A stretch of DNA of 64,000 nucleotides, from positions 95,475 to 159,474 of the forward strand of contig NW_027490520.1 of assembly GCF_050948175.1 (NCBI RefSeq). The letters run 5' to 3'. The position numbers and the translations under genes are program-made. The DNA is from Xylocopa sonorina. Its lineage: Eukaryota; Arthropoda; Insecta; Hymenoptera; Apidae. This document shows positions 14,155 to 27,844 of the stretch, piece after piece. The notes beneath the pieces were generated by a model. That model was not told the DNA's origin. It worked only from the letters and a program-made list of their open reading frames with translations, and searched no databases. Numbering within the stretch: position 1 is the first letter of the stretch; the number at the start of each line of letters is the position of its first letter.

Positions 14155-14955
14155 AAACATAGAAATGAGATGCGATATCGCGTTTTAAGAAGCATTAGAA
14201 CTCTATTGCTACGATACCTAGACATCTGCAAACGCTATTTCCTTGCAGGGAAGTGTCGCATTTACATTCATTTGAAGTGTAGACGAGGAATACATGACAC
14301 TCCGCAAATCATATTATATCTTACCATGAAACATAGAAATGAGATGCGATAAAGCGTTTTAAGAAGCAGCAGAAATCCATTGCTACGATACGTAGACATC
14401 TGCAAATGCTATTTCCTTGCAAGAAAGTGTCGCATTTACATTCATTTGATGTGTAGACGAGGTATAAATAACACTTCGCAAATCATATTATATCTTACCA
14501 TGAAACATAGAAATGAGATGCGATATCGCGTTTTAAGAACCATTAGAACTCTATTGCTACGATACGTAGACATCTGCAAACGTTATTTCCTTGCAAGGAA
14601 GTGTCGCATTTACATTCATTTGAAGTGTAGAAGAGGAATACATGACACTTCGCAAATCATATTATATCTTACCATGAAACATAGAAATGAGATGCGATAT
14701 CGCGTTTTGAGAAGCACTAGAACACCATTGCTACGATAGGTAGACATTTGCAAACGCTATTTCCTTGCAAGGAAGTGTCGCATTTACATTCATTTGAAGT
14801 GTAGACGAGGAATACATGACACTTAGCAAATCATATTATATCTTACCATGAAACATAGAAATGAGATGCGATATCGCGTTTTAAGAAGCATTAGAACACT
14901 ATTGCTACGATAGGTAGACATTTGCAAACGCTATTTCCTTGCAAGGAAGTGTCGC
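14155..14955 (+). repeat. 6-monomer sub-repeat inside unit A, copy 2
   Basis: Partner of 13111-13911 at 1044 bp with the same string of variants; private differences are CAAACGTTATTTCC (14580) and AAGCACTAGAACACC. CAAACGTTATTTCC is inherited by the copies at 18.06 and 27.46 kb, giving the order of duplication events. Confidence 0.87.
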
Positions 14956-16033
14956 ATTTACATTCAATTGAAGTGTAGACTAGGAATACATAACACTTCG
15001 CAAATCATATTATATCTTACCATGAAGCATAGAAATGAGATGCGATATCGCGTTTTAAGAAGCAGCAGAAATCCATTGCTACGATACGTAGACATCTGCA
15101 AATGCTATTTCCTTGCAAGAAAGTGTCGCATTTACATTCATTTGATGTGTAGACGAGGAATACATAACACTTCGCAAATCATATTATATCTTACCATGAA
15201 ACATAGAAATGAGATGCGATATCGCGTTTTAAGAAGCATTAGAACTCTATAGCTACGGTACGCAGACATCTGCAAACGCTATTTCCTTGCAAGGAAGTGT
15301 CGCATTTACATTCATTTGAAGAGTAGAAGAGGAATACATGACACTTCGCAAATCATATTATATCTTACCATGAAACATAGAAATGAGATGCGATATCGCG
15401 TTTTAAGAAGCATTAGAACACTATTGCTACGATAGGTAGACATTTGCAAACGCTATTTCCTTGCAAGGAAGTGTCGCATTTACATTCATTTGAAGTGTAG
15501 ACGAGGAATACATGACACTTCGCAAATCATATTATATCTTACCATGAAACATAGAAATGAGATGCGATATCGCGTTTTAAGAAGCATTAGAACACTATTG
15601 CTACGATAGGTAGACATTTGCAAACGCTATTTCCTTGCAAGGAAGTGTCGCATTACATTCAATTGAAGTGTAGACTAGGAATACATAACACTTTCGCAAA
15701 TCATATTATATCTTACCATGAAACATAGAAATGAGATGCGATATCGCGTTTTAAGAAGCAGCAGAAATCCATTGCTACGATATGTAGACATCTGCAAATG
15801 CTATTTCCTTGCAAGAAAGTGTCGCATTTACATTCATTTGATGTGTAGACGAGGAATACATAAACACTTCGCAAATCATATTATATCTTACCATGAAACA
15901 TAGAAATGTGATGCGATATCGCGTTTAAGAATCATATGAACTCTATTGCTACGATACGTAGACATCTGCAAATGCTATTTCCTTGCAAGAAAGTGTCGCA
16001 TTTACATTCATTTGATGTGTAGACGAGGTATAA

Positions 16034-19000
16034 ATAACACTTCGCAAATCATATTATATCTTACCATGAAACATAGAAATGAGATGCGATATCGCGTTTT
16101 AAGAAGCAGCAGAAATCCATTGCTACGATACGTAGACATCTGCAAATGCTATTTCCTTGCAAGAAAGTGTCGCATTTACATTCATTTGATGTGTAGACGA
16201 GGAATACATAACACTTCGCAAATCATATTATATCTTACCATGAAACATAGAAATGAGATGCGATATCGCGTTTTAAGAAGCATTAGAACTCTATTGCTAC
16301 GATACGCAGACATCCGCAAACGCTATTTCCTTGCAAGGATGTGTCGCATTTACATTCATATTGAAGTGTAGAAGAGGAATACATGACACTTCGCAAATCA
16401 TATTATATCTTACCATGAAACACCGAAATGAGATGCGATATCGCGTTTCAAGAAGCATTAGAACACTATTGCTACGATAGGTAGACATTTGCAAACGCTA
16501 TTTCCTTGCAAGGAAGTGTCGCATTTACATTCATTTGAAGTGTAGACGAGGAATACATGACACTTCGCAAATCATATTATATCTTACCATGAAACATAGA
16601 AATGAGATGCGATATCGCGTTTTAAGAAGCATTAGAACTCTATTGCTACGATACCTAGACATCTGCAAACGCTATTTCCTTGCAGGGAAGTGTCGCATTT
16701 ACATTCATTTGAAGTGTAGACGAGGAATACATGACACTCCGCAAATCATATTATATCTTACCATGAAACATAGAAATGAGATGCGATAAAGCGTTTTAAG
16801 AAGCAGCAGAAATCCATTGCTACGATACGTAGACATCTGCAAATGCTATTTCCTTGCAAGGAAGTGTCGCATTTACATTCATTTGATGTGTAGACGAGGT
16901 ATAAATAACACTTCGCAAATCATATTATATCTTACCATGAAACATAGAAATGAGATGCGATATCGCGTTTTAAGAACCATTAGAACTCTATTGCTACGAT
17001 ACGTAGACATCTGCAAACGCTATTTCCTTGCAAGGAAGTGTCGCATTTACATTCATTTGAAGTGTAGAAGAGGAATACATGACACTTCGCAAATCATATT
17101 ATATCTTACCATGAAACATAGAAATGAGATGCGATATCGCGTTTTGAGAAGCATTAGAACACTATTGCTACGATAGGTAGACATTTGCAAACGCTATTTC
17201 CTTGCAAGGAAGTGTCGCATTTACATTCATTTGAAGTGTAGACGAGGAATACATGACACTTCGCAAATCATATTATATCTTACCATGAAACATAGAAATG
17301 AGATGCGATATCGCGTTTTAAGAAGCATTAGAACACTATTGCTACGATAGGTAGACATTTGCAAACGCTATTTCCTTGCAAGGAAGTGTCGCATGTACAT
17401 TCATTTGATGTGTAGACGAGGAATACATAACACTTCGCAAATCATATTATATCTTACCATGAAACATAGAAATGAGATGCGACATCGCGTTCTAAGAAGC
17501 ATTAGAACACTACTGCTACGATAGGTAGACATTTGCAAACGCTATTTCCTTGCAAGGAAGTGTCGCATTTACATTCATTTGAAGTGTAGACGAGGGATAC
17601 ATAACACTTCGCAAATCATATTACATCTTACCATGAAACATAGAAATGAGATGCGATATCGCGTTTTAAGAAGCATTAGAACTCTATTGCTACGATACCT
17701 AGACATCTGCAAACGCTATTTCCTTGCAGGGAAGTGTCGCATTTACATTCATTTGAAGTGTAGACGAGGAATACATGACACTCCGCAAATCATATTATAT
17801 CTTACCATGAAACATAGAAATGAGATGCGATAAAGCGTTTTAAGAAGCAGCAGAAATCCATTGCTACGATACGTAGACATCTGCAAATGCTATTTCCTTG
17901 CAAGAAAGTGTCGCATTTACATTCATTTGATGTGTAGACGAGGTATAAATAACACTTCGCAAATCATATTATATCTTACCATGAAACATAGAAATGAGAT
18001 GCGATATCGCGTTTTAAGAACCATTAGAACTCTATTGCTACGATACGTAGACATCTGCAAACGTTATTTCCTTGCAAGGAAGTGTCGCATTTACATTCAT
18101 TTGAAGTGTAGAAGAGGAATACATGACACTTCGCAAATCATATTATATCTTACCATGAAACATAGAAATGAGATGCGATATCGCGTTTTGAGAAGCACTA
18201 GAACACTATTGCTACGATAGGTAGACATTTGCAAACGCTATTTCCTTGCAAGGAAGTGTCGCATTTACATTCATTTGAAGTGTAGACGAGGAATACATGA
18301 CACTTCGCAAATCATATTATATCTTACCATGAAACATAGAAATGAGATGCGATATCGCGTTTTAAGAAGCATTAGAACACTATTGCTACGATAGGTAGAC
18401 ATTTGCAAACGCTATTTCCTTGCAAGGAAGTGTCGCATTTACATTCAATTGAAGTGTAGACTAGGAATACATAGCACTTCGCAAATCATATTATATCTTA
18501 CCATGAAGCATAGAAATGAGATGCGATATCGCGTTTTAAGAAGCAGCAGAAATCCATTGCTACGATACGTAGACATCTGCAAATGCTATTTCCTTGCAAG
18601 AAAGTGTCGCATTTACATTCATTTGATGTGTAGACGAGGAATACATAACACTTCGCAAATCATATTATATCTTACCATGAAACATAGAAATGAGATGCGA
18701 TATCGCGTTTTAAGAAGCATTAGAACTCTATAGCTACGATACGCAGACATCTGCAAACGCTATTTCCTTGCAAGGAAGTGTCGCATTTACCTTCATTTGA
18801 AGAGTAGAAGAGGAATACATGACACTTCTCAAATCATATTATATCTTACCATGAAACATAGAAATGAGATGCGATATCGCGTTTTAAGAAGCATTAGAAC
18901 ACTATTGCTACGATAGGTAGACATTTGCAAACGCTATTTCCTTGCAAGGAAGTGTCGCATTTACATTCATTTGAAGTGTAGACGAGGAATACATGACACT

Positions 19001-19451
19001 TCGCAAATCATATTATATCTTACCATGAAACATAGAAATGAGATGCGATATCGCGTTTTAAGAAGCATTAGAACACTATTGCTACGATAGGTAGACATTT
19101 GCAAACGCTATTTCCTTGCAAGGAAGTGTCGCATTTACATTCAATTGAAGTGTAGACTAGGAATACATAACACTTCGCAAATCATATTATATCTTACCAT
19201 GAAACATAGAAATGAGATGCGATATCGCGTTTTAAGAAGCAGCAGAAATCCATTGCTACGATATGTAGACATCTGCAAATGCTATTTCCTTGCAAGAAAG
19301 TGTCGCATTTACATTCATTTGATGTGTAGACGAGGAATACATAACACTTCGCAAATCATATTATATCTTACCATGAAACATAGAAATGTGATGCGATATC
19401 GCGTTTTAAGAATCATATGAACTCTATTGCTACGATACGTAGACATCTGCA
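16034..19451 (+). repeat. 20-monomer higher-order unit A, copy 2
   Basis: Tandem partner of 12554-15970. Its right part (from about 17.54 kb) is itself the left end of a larger block copied to 26.93 kb. The join with copy 1 lies at about 15.97-16.03 kb, between two AGCAGCAG/GGTATAAATAAC-related monomers, in perfect 174-bp register, as expected from unequal crossing-over between sister arrays. Confidence 0.9.
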
Positions 19452-19666
19452 AACGCTATTTCCTTGCAAAGAAGTGTCGCATTTACATTCATTTGAAGTG
19501 TAGACGAGGAATACACAACACTTCGCAAATCATATTATATCTTACCATGAAACATAGAAACGAGATGCGATATCGCGTTTTAAGAAGCATTAGAACTCTA
19601 TTGCTACGATACGTAGACATCTGCAAACGCTATTTCCTTGCAAGGAAGTGTTGCATTTACATTCAT

Positions 19667-19840
19667 TTGAATCGTAGACGAGGAATGCATAACACTTCGC
19701 AATGAATATTATATCTTATCATGAAACATAGATATGAGATGCAATATCTCGTTTTAAGAAGCATTTGAACTCTATTGCTTCGATACGTAGACATCTGCAA
19801 ACGCTATTTCCTTGCAAGGAAGTGTCGCATTTACATTCAT
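19667..19840 (+). repeat. Representative B-type monomer
   Basis: This unit carries a linked set of changes relative to the A-type: TTGAATCGTAGACG for TTGAAGTGTAGACG, AATGCATAAC for AATACATAAC, CGCAATGAATATTATATC for CGCAAATCATATTATATC, CTTATCATG for CTTACCATG, ATAGATATGAG for ATAGAAATGAG, GCAATATCTCG for GCGATATCGCG, GCATTTGAACTC for GCATTAGAACTC, and TTGCTTCGATACG for TTGCTACGATACG. Full or near-full copies occur near 3140, 5400, 6617, 8182, 10970, 21930, 22970, 23500, 23680, 26630, 43340, 49270 and 61100-63750. The joint inheritance of about eight sites makes it an old subfamily rather than random noise. Confidence 0.92.
19736..19750. other. B-type dyad GAGAT-N5-ATCTC replacing palindrome site 1
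   Basis: In B-type monomers the site-1 palindrome is lost by two substitutions (GCGATATCGC to GCAATATCTC), but the same stretch then reads GAGAT GCAAT ATCTC, a 5-bp inverted repeat around a 5-nt spacer. The arrangement recurs in the B-type units. It may be chance, or it may mean that some dyad at this position is tolerated or favoured. Confidence 0.8.
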
Positions 19841-22605
19841 TTGAAGTGTAATCGATGAATACATGACACTTCGCAAATCATATTATATCTTACCATGAAA
19901 CATAGAAATGAGATGCGATATCGCGTTTTAAGAAGCATTAGAATACTATTGCTACGATAGGTAGACAATTGCAAACGCTATTTCCTTGCAAGGAAGTGTC
20001 GCATTTACATTCATTTGAAGTGTAGACGAGGAATACATAACACTTCGCAAATCATATTATATCTTACCATGAAACATAGAAATGAGATGCGATATCGCGT
20101 TTTAAGAAGCATCAGAAATCCATTGCTACGATATGTAGACATCTGCAAATGCTATTTCCTTGCAAGAAAGTGTCGCATTTACATTCATTTGATGTGTAGA
20201 CGAGGAATACATAACACTTCGCAAATCATATTATATCTTACCATGAAACATAGAAATGAGATGCGATATCGCGTTTTAAGAAGCATTAGAACACTATTGC
20301 TACGATAGGTAGACATTTGCAAACGCTATTTCCTAGCAAGGAAGTGTCGCATTTACATTCAATTGAAGTGTAGACTAGGAATACATAACACTTCGCAAAT
20401 TATATTATATCTTACCATGAAACATAGAAATGAGATGCGATGTCGCGTTTTAAGAAGCAGCAGAAATCCATTGCTACGATACGTAGACATCTGCAAATGC
20501 TAGTTCCTTGCAAGAAAGCGTCGCATTTACTTTCATTTGAATCGTAGACGAGGAATGCATAACACTTCGCAATGAATATTATATCTTATCTTGAAACATA
20601 GATATGAGATGCGATATCGCGTTTTAAGAATCATATGAACTCTATTGCTACGATACGTAGACATCTGCAATCGCTATTTCCTTGGAAGGAAGTGTCGCAT
20701 TTACATCCATTTGAAGTGTAAACGAGGAATACATGACACTTCGCAAATCATATTATATCTTACCATGAAACATAGAAATGTGATGCGATATCGCGTTTTA
20801 AGAAGCATTAGAACTCTATTTCTACGATACCTAGACATCAGCAGACGCTATTTCCTAGCAAGGAGGTGTCGCATTTACATTCATTTGAAGTGTGGACGAG
20901 GAATACATGACACTTCGCAAATCATATTATATCTTACCATGAAACATAGAAATGAGATGCGATATCGCGTTTTAAGAAGCATCAGAAATCCATTGCTACG
21001 ATACGTAGACATCTGCAAACGCTATTTCCTTGCAAGAAAGTGTCGCCTTTACTTTCATTTGATTCGTAGACGAAGAATGCATAACACTTCGCAATGAATA
21101 TTATATCTTATCTTGAAACATAGATATGAGATGCGATATCGCGTTTTAAGAATCATATGAACTCTATTTCTACGATACGTAGACATCTGCAATCGCTATT
21201 TCCTTGCAAGGAAGTGTCGCATTTACTTTCATTTGAATCGTAGACGAGGAATGCATAACACTTCGCAAATCATATTATATCTTACCATGAAACATAGAAA
21301 TGAGATGCGATATCGCGTTTTAAGAAGCATTAGAACACTATTGCTACGATAGGTAGACATTTGCAAACGCTATTTCCTTGCAAGGAAGTGACGCATTTAC
21401 ATTCATTTGAAGTGTAGACTAGGAATACATAACACTTCGCAAATCATATTATATCTTACCATGAAACATAGAAATGAGTTGCGATATCGCGTTTTAAGAA
21501 GCAGCAGAAATCCATTGCTACGATACGTAGACATCTGCAAATGCTATTTCCTTGCAAGAAAGTGTCGCATTTACATTCATTTGATGTGTAGACGAGGAAT
21601 ACATAACACTTCGCAAATCATATTATATCTTACCATGAAACATAGAAATGTGATGCGATATCGCGTTTTAAGAATCATAAGAACTCTATTGCTACGATAC
21701 GTAGACATCTGCAAACGCTATTTCCTTGCAAAGAAGTGTCGCATTTACATTCATTTGAAGTGTAGACGAGGAATACACAACATTTCGCAAATCATATTAT
21801 ATCTTACCATGAAATATAGAAACGAGATGCGATAACGCGTTTTAAGAAGCATTAGAACTCTATTGCTACGATACGTAGAGATCTGCAAACGCTATTTCCT
21901 TGCAAGGAAGTGTTGCATTTACATTCATTTGAATCGTAGACGAGGAATGCATAACACTTCGCAATGAATATTATATCTTATCATGAAACAAAGATATGAG
22001 ATGCAATATCTCGTTTTATGAAGCATTTGAACTCTATTGCTTCGATACGTAGACATCTGCAAACGCTATTTCCTTGCAAGGAAGTGTCGCATTTACATTC
22101 ATTTGATGTGTAAACGAGGAATACATGACACTTCGCAAATCATATTACATCTTACCATGAAACATAGAAATGTGATGCGATATCGCGTTTTAAGAAGCAT
22201 CAGAACTCTATTGCTACGATACGTAGACATCTGCAAACGCTATTTCCTTGCAAGAAAGTGTCGCATTTACATTCATTTGAAGTGTAGACGAGGAATACAT
22301 AACACTTCGCAAATCATATTATATCTTACCATGAAACACAGAAATGAGATGCGATATCGCGTTTTAAGAAGCATCAGAAATCCATTGCTACGATACGTAG
22401 ACATCTGCAAACGCTATTTCCTTGCAAGAAAGTGTCGCATTTACTTTCATTTGAATCGTAGACGAGGAATGCATAACACTTCGCAATGAATATTATATCT
22501 TATCTTGAAACATAGATATGAGATGCGATATCGCGTTTTAAGAATCATATGAACTCTATTGCTACGATACGTAGACATCTGCAATCGCTATTTCCTTGCA
22601 AGGAA

Positions 22606-24012
22606 GTGTCGCATTTACATTCATTTGAAGTGTAAACGGGGAATACATGACACTTCGCAAATCATATTATATCTTACCATGAAACATAGAAATGTGATGC
22701 GATATCGCGTTTTAAGAAGCATTAGAACTCTATTGCTACGATACGTAGACATCCGCAAACGCAATTTCCTTGCAAGGAAGTGTCGCATTTACATTCATTT
22801 GAAGTGTAGACGAGGAATACATAACACTTCGCAAATCATATTATATCTTACCATGAAACATAGAAATGAGATGCGATATCGCGTTTTAAGAAGCATTAGA
22901 ACACTATTGCTACGATAGGTAGACATTTGCAAACGCTATTTCCTTGCAAGGAAGTGTCGCATTTACATTCATTTGAATCGTAGAGGAGGAATGCATAGCA
23001 CTTCGCAAAGAATATTATATCTTATCATGAAACATAGATATGAGATGCAATATCTCGTTTTAAGAAGCATTTGAACTCTATTGCTTCGATACGTAGACAT
23101 CTGCAAACGCTATTTCCTTGCAAGGAAGGGTTGCATTTACATTCATTTGTAGTGTAGACGAGGAATACATAACACTTCGCGAATCATATTATATCTTACC
23201 ATGAAACATAGAAATGAGATGCGATATCGCGTTTTAAGAAGCATTAGAGCTCTATTGCTACGATACGTAGACATCTGCAATCGCTATTTCCTTGCAACGA
23301 AGTGTCACATTTACTTTCATTTGAATCGTAGACGAGGAATGCATAACACTTCGCAATGAATATTATATCTTATCTTGAAACATAGATATGAGATGCGATA
23401 TCGCGTTTTAAGGATCATATGAACTCTATTGCTACGATACGTAGACATCTGCAATCGCTATTTCCTTGCAACGAAGTGTCGCATTTACTTTCATTTGAAT
23501 CGTAGACGAGGAATGCATAACACTTCGCAATGAATATTATATCTTATCATGAAACATAGATATGAGATGCAATATCTCGTTTTAAGAAGCATTTGAACTC
23601 TATTGCTACGATACGAGGACATCTGCAATCGCTATTTCCTTGCAACGAAGTGTCGCATTTACTTTCATTTGAATCGTAGACGAGGAATGCATAACACTTC
23701 GCAATGAATATTATATCTTATCATGAAACGTAGATATGAGATGCAATATATCGTTTTAAGGAGCATTTGAAATCTGTTGCTTCGATACGTAGACATCTGC
23801 AAACGCTATTTCCTTGCAAGGAAGTGTCGCATTTACATTCATTTGAAGTGTAGACGAGGAATACATAACACTTCGCAAATCATATTATATCATACCATGA
23901 AACATAGAAATGAGATGCGATATCGCGTTTTAAGAATCATAAGAACTCTATTGCTACGATACGTGGACATCTGCAAACGCTATTTCCTTGCAAGGAAGTG
24001 TCGCATTTACAT
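22606..24012 (+). repeat. 8-monomer block E, copy 1 of 5
   Basis: Block E runs in order: GTGTAAACGGGGAATAC, CAAACGCAATTTCC, a B-like unit with GTAGAGGAGGAATGCATAGC and CGCAAAGAATATT, GGAAGGGTTGC with TTGTAGTGTAGACG, GTGTCACATTTAC, two or three B-type units with GATACGAGGACATC, and AATCTGTTGCTTCG. Five copies exist in the window. This copy has GCAACGAAGTGTCGC near 23.47 kb and GATACGTGGAC near 23.96 kb, shared with copy 3. Confidence 0.9.
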
Positions 24013-25563
24013 TCGTTTGAAGTGTAAACGAGGAATACATGACACTTCGCAAATCATATTATATCTTACCATGAAACATAGATATGAGATGCAATATCTC
24101 GTTTTAAGAAGCATTTGAACTCTATTGCTACGATACCTAGACATCTGCAAACGCTATTTCCTTGCAGGGAAGTGTCGCATTTACATTCATTTGAAGTGTA
24201 GACGAGGAATACATGACACTCCGCAAATCATATTATACCCTACCATGAAACATAGAAATGAGATGCGATATCGCATTTTAAGAAGCAGCAGAAATCCATT
24301 GCTACGATACGTAGACATCTGCAAATGCTATTTCCTTGCAAGAAAGTGTCGCATTTACATTCATTTGATGTGTAGACGAGGTATAAATAACACTTCGCAA
24401 ATCATATTATATCTTACCATGAAACATAGAAATGAGATGCGATATCGCGTTTTAAGAACCATTAGAACTCTATTGCTACGATACGTAGACATCTGCAAAC
24501 GCTATTTCCTTGCAAGGAAGTGTCGCATTTACATTCATTTGAAGTGTAGAAGAGGAATACATGACACTTCGCAAATCATATTATATCTTACCATGAAACA
24601 TAGAAATGAGATGCGATATCGCGTTTTAAGAAGCATTAGAACACTATTGCTACGATAGGTAGACATTTCTAAACGCTATTTCCTTGCAAGGAAGTGTCGC
24701 ATTTACATTCATTTGAAGTGTAGACGAGGAATACATGACACTTCGCAAATCATATTATATCTTACCATGAAACATAGAAATGAGATGCGATATCGCGTTT
24801 TAAGAAGCATTAGAACACTATTGCTACGATAGGTAGACATTTGCAAACGCTATTTCCTTGCAAGGAAGTGTCGCATTTACATTCAATTGAAGTGTAGACT
24901 AGGAATACATAACACTTCGCAAATCATATTATATCTTACCATGAAACATAGAAATGAGATGCGATATCGCGTTTTAAGAAGCATTAGAACTCTATTGCTA
25001 CGATACGTAGACATCTGCAATCGCTATTTCCTCGCAAGGAAGTGTCGCATTTACATTCATTTGAAGTGTAGAAGAGGAATACATGACACTTCGCAAATCA
25101 TATTATATCTTACCATGAAACATAGAAATGAGATGCGATATCGCGTTTTAAGAAGCATTAGAACACTATTGCTACGATAGGTAGACATTTGCAAACGCTA
25201 TTTCCTTGCAAGGAAGTGTCGCATATACATTCAATTGAAGTGTAGACTAGGAATACATAACACTTCGCAAATCATATTATATCTTACCATGAAACATAGA
25301 AATGAGATGCGATATCGCGTTTTAAGAAGCAGCAGAAATCCATTGCTACGATACGTAGACATCTGCAAATGCTATTTCCTTGCAAGAAAGTGTCGCATTT
25401 ACATTCATTTGATGTGTAGACGAGGAATACATAACACTTCGCAAATCATATTATATCTTACCATGAAACATAGAAATGTGATGCGATATCGCTTTTTAAG
25501 AATCATATGAACTCTATTGCTACGATACGTAGACATCTGCAAACGCTATTTCCTTGCAAAGAA

Positions 25564-26970
25564 GTGTCGCATTTACATTCATTTGAAGTGTAAACGGGGA
25601 ATACATGACACTTCGCAAATCATATTATATCTTACCATGAAACATAGAAATGTGATGCGATATCGCGTTTTAAGAAGCATTAGAACTCTATTGCTACGAT
25701 ACGTAGACATCTGCAAACGCAATTTCCTTGCAAGGAAGTGTCGCATTTACATTCATTTGAAGTGTAGACGAGGAATACATAACACTTCGCAAATCATATT
25801 ATATCTTACCATGAAACATAGAAATGAGATGCGATATCGCGTTTTAAGAAGCATTAGAACACTATTGCTACGATAGGTAGACATTTGCAAACGCTATTTC
25901 CTTGCAAGGAAGTGTCGCATTTACATTCATTTGAATCGTAGAGGAGGAATGCATAGCACTTCGCAAAGAATATTATATCTTATCATGAAACATAGATATG
26001 AGATGCAATATCTCGTTTTAAGAAGCATTTGAACTCTATTGCTTCGATACGTAGACATCTGCAAACGCTATTTCCTTGCAAGGAAGGGTTGCATTTACAT
26101 TCATTTGTAGTGTAGACGAGGAATACATAACACTTCGCGAATCATATTATATCTTACCATGAAACATAGAAATGAGATGCGATATCGCGTTTTAAGAAGC
26201 ATTAGAACTCTATTGCTACGATACGTAGACATCTGCAATCGCTATTTCCTTGCAACGAAGTGTCACATTTACTTTCATTTGAATCGTAGACGAGGAATGC
26301 ATAACACTTCGCAATGAATATTATATCTTATCTTGAAACATAGATATGAGATGCGATATCGCGTTTTAAGGATCATATGAACTCTATTGCTACGATACGT
26401 AGACATCTGCAATCGCTATTTCCTTGCAACGATGTGTCGCATTTACTTTCATTTGAATCGTAGACGAGGAATGCATAACACTTCGCAATGAATATTATAT
26501 CTTATCATGAAACATAGATATGAGATGCAATATCTCGTTTTAAGAAGCATTTGAACTCTATTGCTACGATACGAGGACATCTGCAATCGCTATTTCCTTG
26601 CAACGAAGTGTCGCATTTACTTTCATTTGAATCGTAGACGAGGAATGCATAACACTTCGCAATGAATATTATATCTTATCATGAAACGTAGATATGAGAT
26701 GCAATATATCGTTTTAAGGAGCATTTGAAATCTGTTGCTTCGATACGTAGACATCTGCAAACGCTATTTCCTTGCAAGGAAGTGTCGCATTTACATTCAT
26801 TTGAAGTGTAGACGAGGAATACATAACACTTCGCAAATCATATTATATCATACCATGAAACATAGAAATGAGATGCGATATCGCGTTTTAAGAATCATAA
26901 GAACTCTATTGCTACGATACGTAGACATCTGCAAACGCTATTTCCTTGCAAGGAAGTGTCGCATTTACAT
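25564..26970 (+). repeat. 8-monomer block E, copy 2 of 5
   Basis: Same ordered landmarks as at 22606-24012, with an offset of 2958 bp (17 monomers). It differs by GCAACGATGTG near 26.43 kb and GATACGTAGAC near 26.92 kb, features shared with copies 4 and 5. Its right end joins directly to block C copy 2 (GAGGGATAC). Confidence 0.9.
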
Positions 26971-27670
26971 TCATTTGAAGTGTAGACGAGGGATACATAA
27001 CACTTCGCAAATCATATTACATCTTACCATGAAACATAGAAATGAGATGCGATATCGCGTTTTAAGAAGCATTAGAACTCTATTGCTACGATACCTAGAC
27101 ATCTGCAAACGCTATTTCCTTGCAGGGAAGTGTCGCATTTACATTCATTTGAAGTGTAGACGAGGAATACATGACACTCCGCAAATCATATTATATCTTA
27201 CCATGAAACATAGAAATGAGATGCGATAAAGCGTTTTAAGAAGCAGCAGAAATCCATTGCTACGATACGTAGACATCTGCAAATGCTATTTCCTTGCAAG
27301 AAAGTGTCGCATTTACATTCATTTGATGTGTAGACGAGGTATAAATAACACTTCGCAAATCATATTATATCTTACCATGAAACATAGAAATGAGATGCGA
27401 TATCGCGTTTTAAGAACCATTAGAACTCTATTGCTACGATACGTAGACATCTGCAAACGTTATTTCCTTGCAAGGAAGTGTCGCATTTACATTCATTTGA
27501 AGTGTAGAAGAGGAATACATGACACTTCGCAAATCATATTATATCTTACCATGAAACATAGAAATGAGATGCGATATCGCGTTTTGAGAAGCACTAGAAC
27601 ACTATTGCTACGATAGGTAGACATTTGCAAACGCTATTTCCTTGCAAGGAAGTGTCGCATTTACATTCAT

Positions 27671-27844
27671 TTGAAGTGTAGACGAGGAATACATGACACT
27701 TCGCAAATCATATTATATCTTACCATGAAACATAGAAATGAGATGCGATATCGCGTTTTAAGAAGCATTAGAACACTATTGCTACGATAGGTAGACATTT
27801 GCAAACGCTATTTCCTTGCAAGGAAGTGTCGCATTTACATTCAA
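27671..27844 (+). repeat. Representative G-type monomer (GATAGGTAGACATTTGC)
   Basis: G-type units read GATAGGTAGACATTTGC where the A-type reads GATACGTAGACATCTGC. The C-to-G and the nearby C-to-T changes are nearly always found together, usually with GAACACTATTGC in place of GAACTCTATTGC. The G change abolishes the TACGTA palindrome and puts TAG into the otherwise open frame, so most long ORFs in the window end here. Some units have derived forms ACATTTCTAAACG (24.66, 34.08, 41.91 kb), ACATTTCCAAACG (9.87, 45.39, 48.00, 51.31 kb) or ACAATTGC (9.18, 12.13, 43.65, 46.26, 49.56 kb), useful as lineage tags. Confidence 0.9.

Larger units (their letters stand above)
12554..15970 (+). repeat. 20-monomer higher-order unit A, copy 1
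   Basis: This 3.4 kb block is repeated in tandem at 16034-19451 with an offset of 3480 bp (20 monomers), rising to 3481 after a 1-nt insertion at 16360. Both copies share in order the AGCAGCAGAAATCC monomer, CGCAGACATCCGC with AAGGATGTG, two 6-monomer sub-blocks with GATAAAGCG and GGTATAAATAAC, the CTATAGCTACG variant, and two TAGACTAGG monomers. Copy 1 has four private 1-nt indels near its right end (15655, 15691, 15863, 15925). Confidence 0.9.
17536..24955 (+). repeat. 7.4-kb block C, copy 1
   Basis: This block of about 43 monomers reappears at 26932-34366. The offset is 9396 bp (exactly 54 monomers) from 17.6 kb to at least 21.1 kb, then climbs to 9410 because the second copy has 14 extra single bases. 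Shared landmarks are GAGGGATAC with ATTACATC, GATAAAGCG, CTATAGCTACG, AATCGATGAATAC, TCCTTGGAAGG, CATCAGCAGACG, CATCCGCAAACGCAATTTCC and AATCTGTTGC. Substitutions between copies look few, so the duplication is recent. Confidence 0.92.

Noticed and set aside
16297..16494. Short minus-strand ORFs (also 33340-33555, 33592-33807, 36558-36770)
   Set aside because: Antisense of satellite monomers. They exceed 60 codons only because a point change or a private indel removed a stop; there is no counterpart in sibling copies.
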